Source of the DNA: Acanthosoma haemorrhoidale
Taxonomy: Eukaryota > Arthropoda > Insecta > Hemiptera > Acanthosomatidae
Length of the DNA: 64,000 nucleotides
Assembly (NCBI GenBank): GCA_930367205.1
Contig: OV884012.1
Span: 54,581,239 to 54,645,238 of the forward strand
Direction of reading: 5' to 3'
Positions 63,751-64,000 of the stretch are shown one piece after another. The position numbers and the translations under genes were made by a program. Each line of letters starts with the position of its first letter. Position 1 is the stretch's first letter. The notes below the pieces were generated by a model. That model was not told the DNA's origin, ran no database searches, and saw nothing but the letters and a program-made list of their open reading frames with translations.

Positions 63751-64000
63751 CTATAAAAATTACAAGCCATATTAATTATATTCTTAAACTGTTCACAATT
63801 TCTATTTTATTTAAAACTCGCAATTTATTTTCTTTTAAAAAAGCTCAAAACAATTATTGAGATGTTTATATTACAAAAATATAAATAAACAAATATCATC
63901 CTGCATCATGATGACATCAGGGTAGCATTATGATTATTACGTTCTTTATAAAAAAAAAAAACTTTTAAACTCATTATTTTTCAGATAAAACAAATTTAAA
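63751..64000. other. Intron upstream of exon 1
   Basis: AT-rich, with an A-run near 63950. No further dynein exon is visible, so the 5' exons and promoter lie outside the window. Confidence 0.6.

Overview
The window is eukaryotic nuclear DNA. It is AT-rich and is almost wholly occupied by one very long intron-rich gene on the minus strand, an axonemal dynein heavy chain of the outer-arm beta class (animal DNAH9/11/17, Drosophila Dhc93AB/kl-5). I could place 66 coding exons between 63750 and 260, about 11.26 kb or roughly 3,750 codons of a family that usually has about 4,450-4,500. Every join keeps the reading frame and every donor is GT. The start codon and first few hundred codons lie beyond the right edge; the C-terminal domain lies beyond the left edge. 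The transposon content (Jockey-type LINEs, pogo/Tigger, Helitron helicase, tRNA-derived SINEs) and the closeness of the protein to animal DNAH9 suggest an arthropod, probably an insect; the species cannot be named from this.

Layout from 5' to 3' of the gene (right to left). 63.75-47.5 kb: N-terminal tail and start of the linker (exons 1-21). 44.5-39.5 kb: linker (exons 22-28). 39.5-32.6 kb: AAA1, the main ATPase site (exons 29-32). 31.9-30.4 kb: AAA2 (33-36). 25.6-22.0 kb: AAA3 (37-43). 21.3-17.4 kb: AAA4 (44-47). 17.0-11.5 kb: stalk with the microtubule-binding domain (48-54). 10.7-0.26 kb: AAA5, buttress, AAA6 and the start of the C-terminal region (55-66). P-loops are visible in AAA1-AAA4.

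The introns are full of mobile DNA. A 5'-truncated Jockey-like LINE lies at 35034-38626 with a 12-bp target duplication. A second, internally deleted copy lies at 60403-62560 with an 11-bp duplication. A pogo/Tigger-like element lies at 19204-21070 with inverted ends and TA duplication. There are relics of a Helitron/PIF1-like helicase (58.6-59.5 kb), a gypsy-type integrase tail (15.6-16.15 kb), a piggyBac-like N-terminus (14.34-14.6 kb), a LINE reverse-transcriptase tail (41.0-41.6 kb) and a cysteine-rich (CXC-like) element gene (29.16-29.7 kb). Several tRNA-derived SINE-like repeats and two dispersed families of unknown class (three and two copies) are also present.

Most notable in the host gene: an in-frame TGA in tail exon 7, a Gly-to-Ser change in the AAA2 P-loop, and a possible 30-nt cassette microexon. 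I see no second host gene, no confident tRNA or rRNA gene, no CRISPR array and no new multi-gene system.
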